DNA of 64,000 nucleotides from Gelatiniphilus marinus (lineage in GTDB: Bacteria > Bacteroidota > Bacteroidia > Flavobacteriales > Flavobacteriaceae): NCBI RefSeq assembly GCF_042678305.1, contig NZ_JBHUDT010000001.1; one strand, written 5' to 3'. Below the pieces are notes generated by a model that saw only the letters and a program-made list of their open reading frames with translations, made no database searches and had not been told where the DNA came from. Below, one piece after another: positions 63,507-64,000 of this stretch. A program made the position numbers and the translations under genes. The first letter of the stretch is position 1. Every line of letters starts with the position of its first letter.

Positions 63507-63815
63507 TTATTTTGGATTATTAATAACAATACTTTGGGCACTTTCACATTCCCATTTTCTAATAATTTTAATGTTATTTCTTTTTCCAAATTCTACTACT
63601 AAATTCCAATCAGAAGTCATGTCTACCAAAATATCTTCATTTTTAGTTTTAAAAATCAAATCAATTGAATTAGTGTTTTTGCCTAATACAGAATCACAAA
63701 TCTCATAGATTGCAGAAGTATTAATTATTTGGTCTCGATTTGTATTTTTTTTGATGCCAAATATTAACGTGTTCTTTTTAATTTCTTTTAAATGAAGTCT
63801 ATTAGAATTAAACAT
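63507..63815 (-). CDS. Small protein of unknown function between moaC and moaE
   Basis: 102 residues, basic N-terminus then mixed alpha/beta (DLIFKTKNEDILVDMTSDWN, LVVEFGKRNNIKIIRKWECE). It is in the place where moaD often lies, but it lacks the C-terminal GG of MoaD and does not look like a ubiquitin fold. No family recognised. Probably cotranscribed with moaE and moaC. Confidence 0.55.
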   Translation of the reverse strand: MFNSNRLHLKEIKKNTLIFGIKKNTNRDQIINTSAIYEICDSVLGKNTNSIDLIFKTKNEDILVDMTSDWNLVVEFGKRNNIKIIRKWECESAQSIVINNPK

Positions 63816-63849
63816 TTATAATTTTTTAGATTAGAAAAATAGAGACTTT

Positions 63850-64000
63850 TTAAGTGTTAATTTTCCATTGATGCGATTCGTCTTCAAAAATTTCTTTTCC
63901 AAAAACGGGAACGTCGGCTTTTATGGCTTCAACAATATATTCTAAAGCTTCAAAAACTATTTTTCGTTTTGGTGATGATACAAAAACAAACAAGCAAATT
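63850..64000 (-). CDS. moaE: Molybdopterin synthase catalytic subunit, C-terminal part
   Basis: The last 50 codons read LFVFVSSPKRKIVFEALEYI, then KADVPVFGKEIFEDESHQW, the normal MoaE end; the rest is beyond the window. Sulfur transfer to make molybdopterin. Confidence 0.9.
   Translation of the reverse strand, partial: ICLFVFVSSPKRKIVFEALEYIVEAIKADVPVFGKEIFEDESHQWKINT

Noticed and set aside
1..64000. CRISPR array, tRNA/rRNA genes, prophage or complete insertion sequence
   Set aside because: No regularly spaced repeats, no cloverleaf or rRNA-like sequence and no transposase or phage gene recognised on either strand.

Overview
The window is a stretch of chromosome from a member of the Bacteroidetes, most likely Flavobacteriaceae. 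The DNA is AT-rich, starts lack Shine-Dalgarno sequences, several genes sit behind TAnnTTTG-type promoters, lipoproteins carry the SCSKD-type signal end, and the gene content is typical of flavobacteria (fused E1 alpha/beta, thrABC, QEGLA-motif protein, fused moaC-mog, N-linked TonB receptors). Genes are dense on both strands. I see no rRNA, tRNA, CRISPR array, prophage or intact insertion sequence.

1-9.9 kb is the accessory part. Two nonribosomal peptide synthetase (NRPS) genes are divergently arranged: a partial condensation-domain gene behind a HupE/UreJ-type membrane protein on the minus strand, and on the plus strand a free carrier protein, a 1376-residue C-A-PCP synthetase, a small histidine-rich protein and a TonB receptor of the kind linked to metal uptake. 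The adenylation domain is interrupted by a complete PP-loop ATPase/amidotransferase-like domain with a Cys4 finger. This is the best candidate for an undescribed system: perhaps a metal-binding peptide with an unusual nitrogen or sulfur group, made, exported or sensed, and re-imported here.

9.9-16.5 kb has a gamma-family PLP enzyme with a divergent Lrp regulator, a CPBP membrane protease, two paralogous small surface proteins (the second with a tetranucleotide tract at its signal peptide, looking phase-variable), a multi-pass membrane protein, an orphan histidine kinase and an aldehyde dehydrogenase. 16.5-31 kb is core metabolism: RluA, panB, a glutathione-synthetase-like ATP-grasp enzyme with a sulfurtransferase, N-formylglutamate amidohydrolase and QEGLA peptidase-like protein, the thrABC operon with a newly read Thr/Ile leader peptide, and Nnr. 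31-54 kb is mixed housekeeping: thioredoxin-like lipoprotein, solute-binding-like protein, nucleoside phosphorylase, Fe(II) oxygenase, E1 dehydrogenase, fatty acid hydroxylase, helicases, Hsp20, pabB, tilS, adenine deaminase.

54-64 kb is a molybdoenzyme block: an isoquinoline-oxidoreductase-like Fe-S and molybdopterin subunit pair, XdhC, a MobA-like nucleotidyltransferase, an FdhF/YdeP oxidoreductase, DUF4202, and on the opposite strand moaA, fused moaC-mog, a small unknown gene and the end of moaE.

Many intergenic spaces hold palindromic dispersed repeats, at least five kinds; one copy lies in frame inside pabB. Functional names are from reading motifs by eye; no searches were run.
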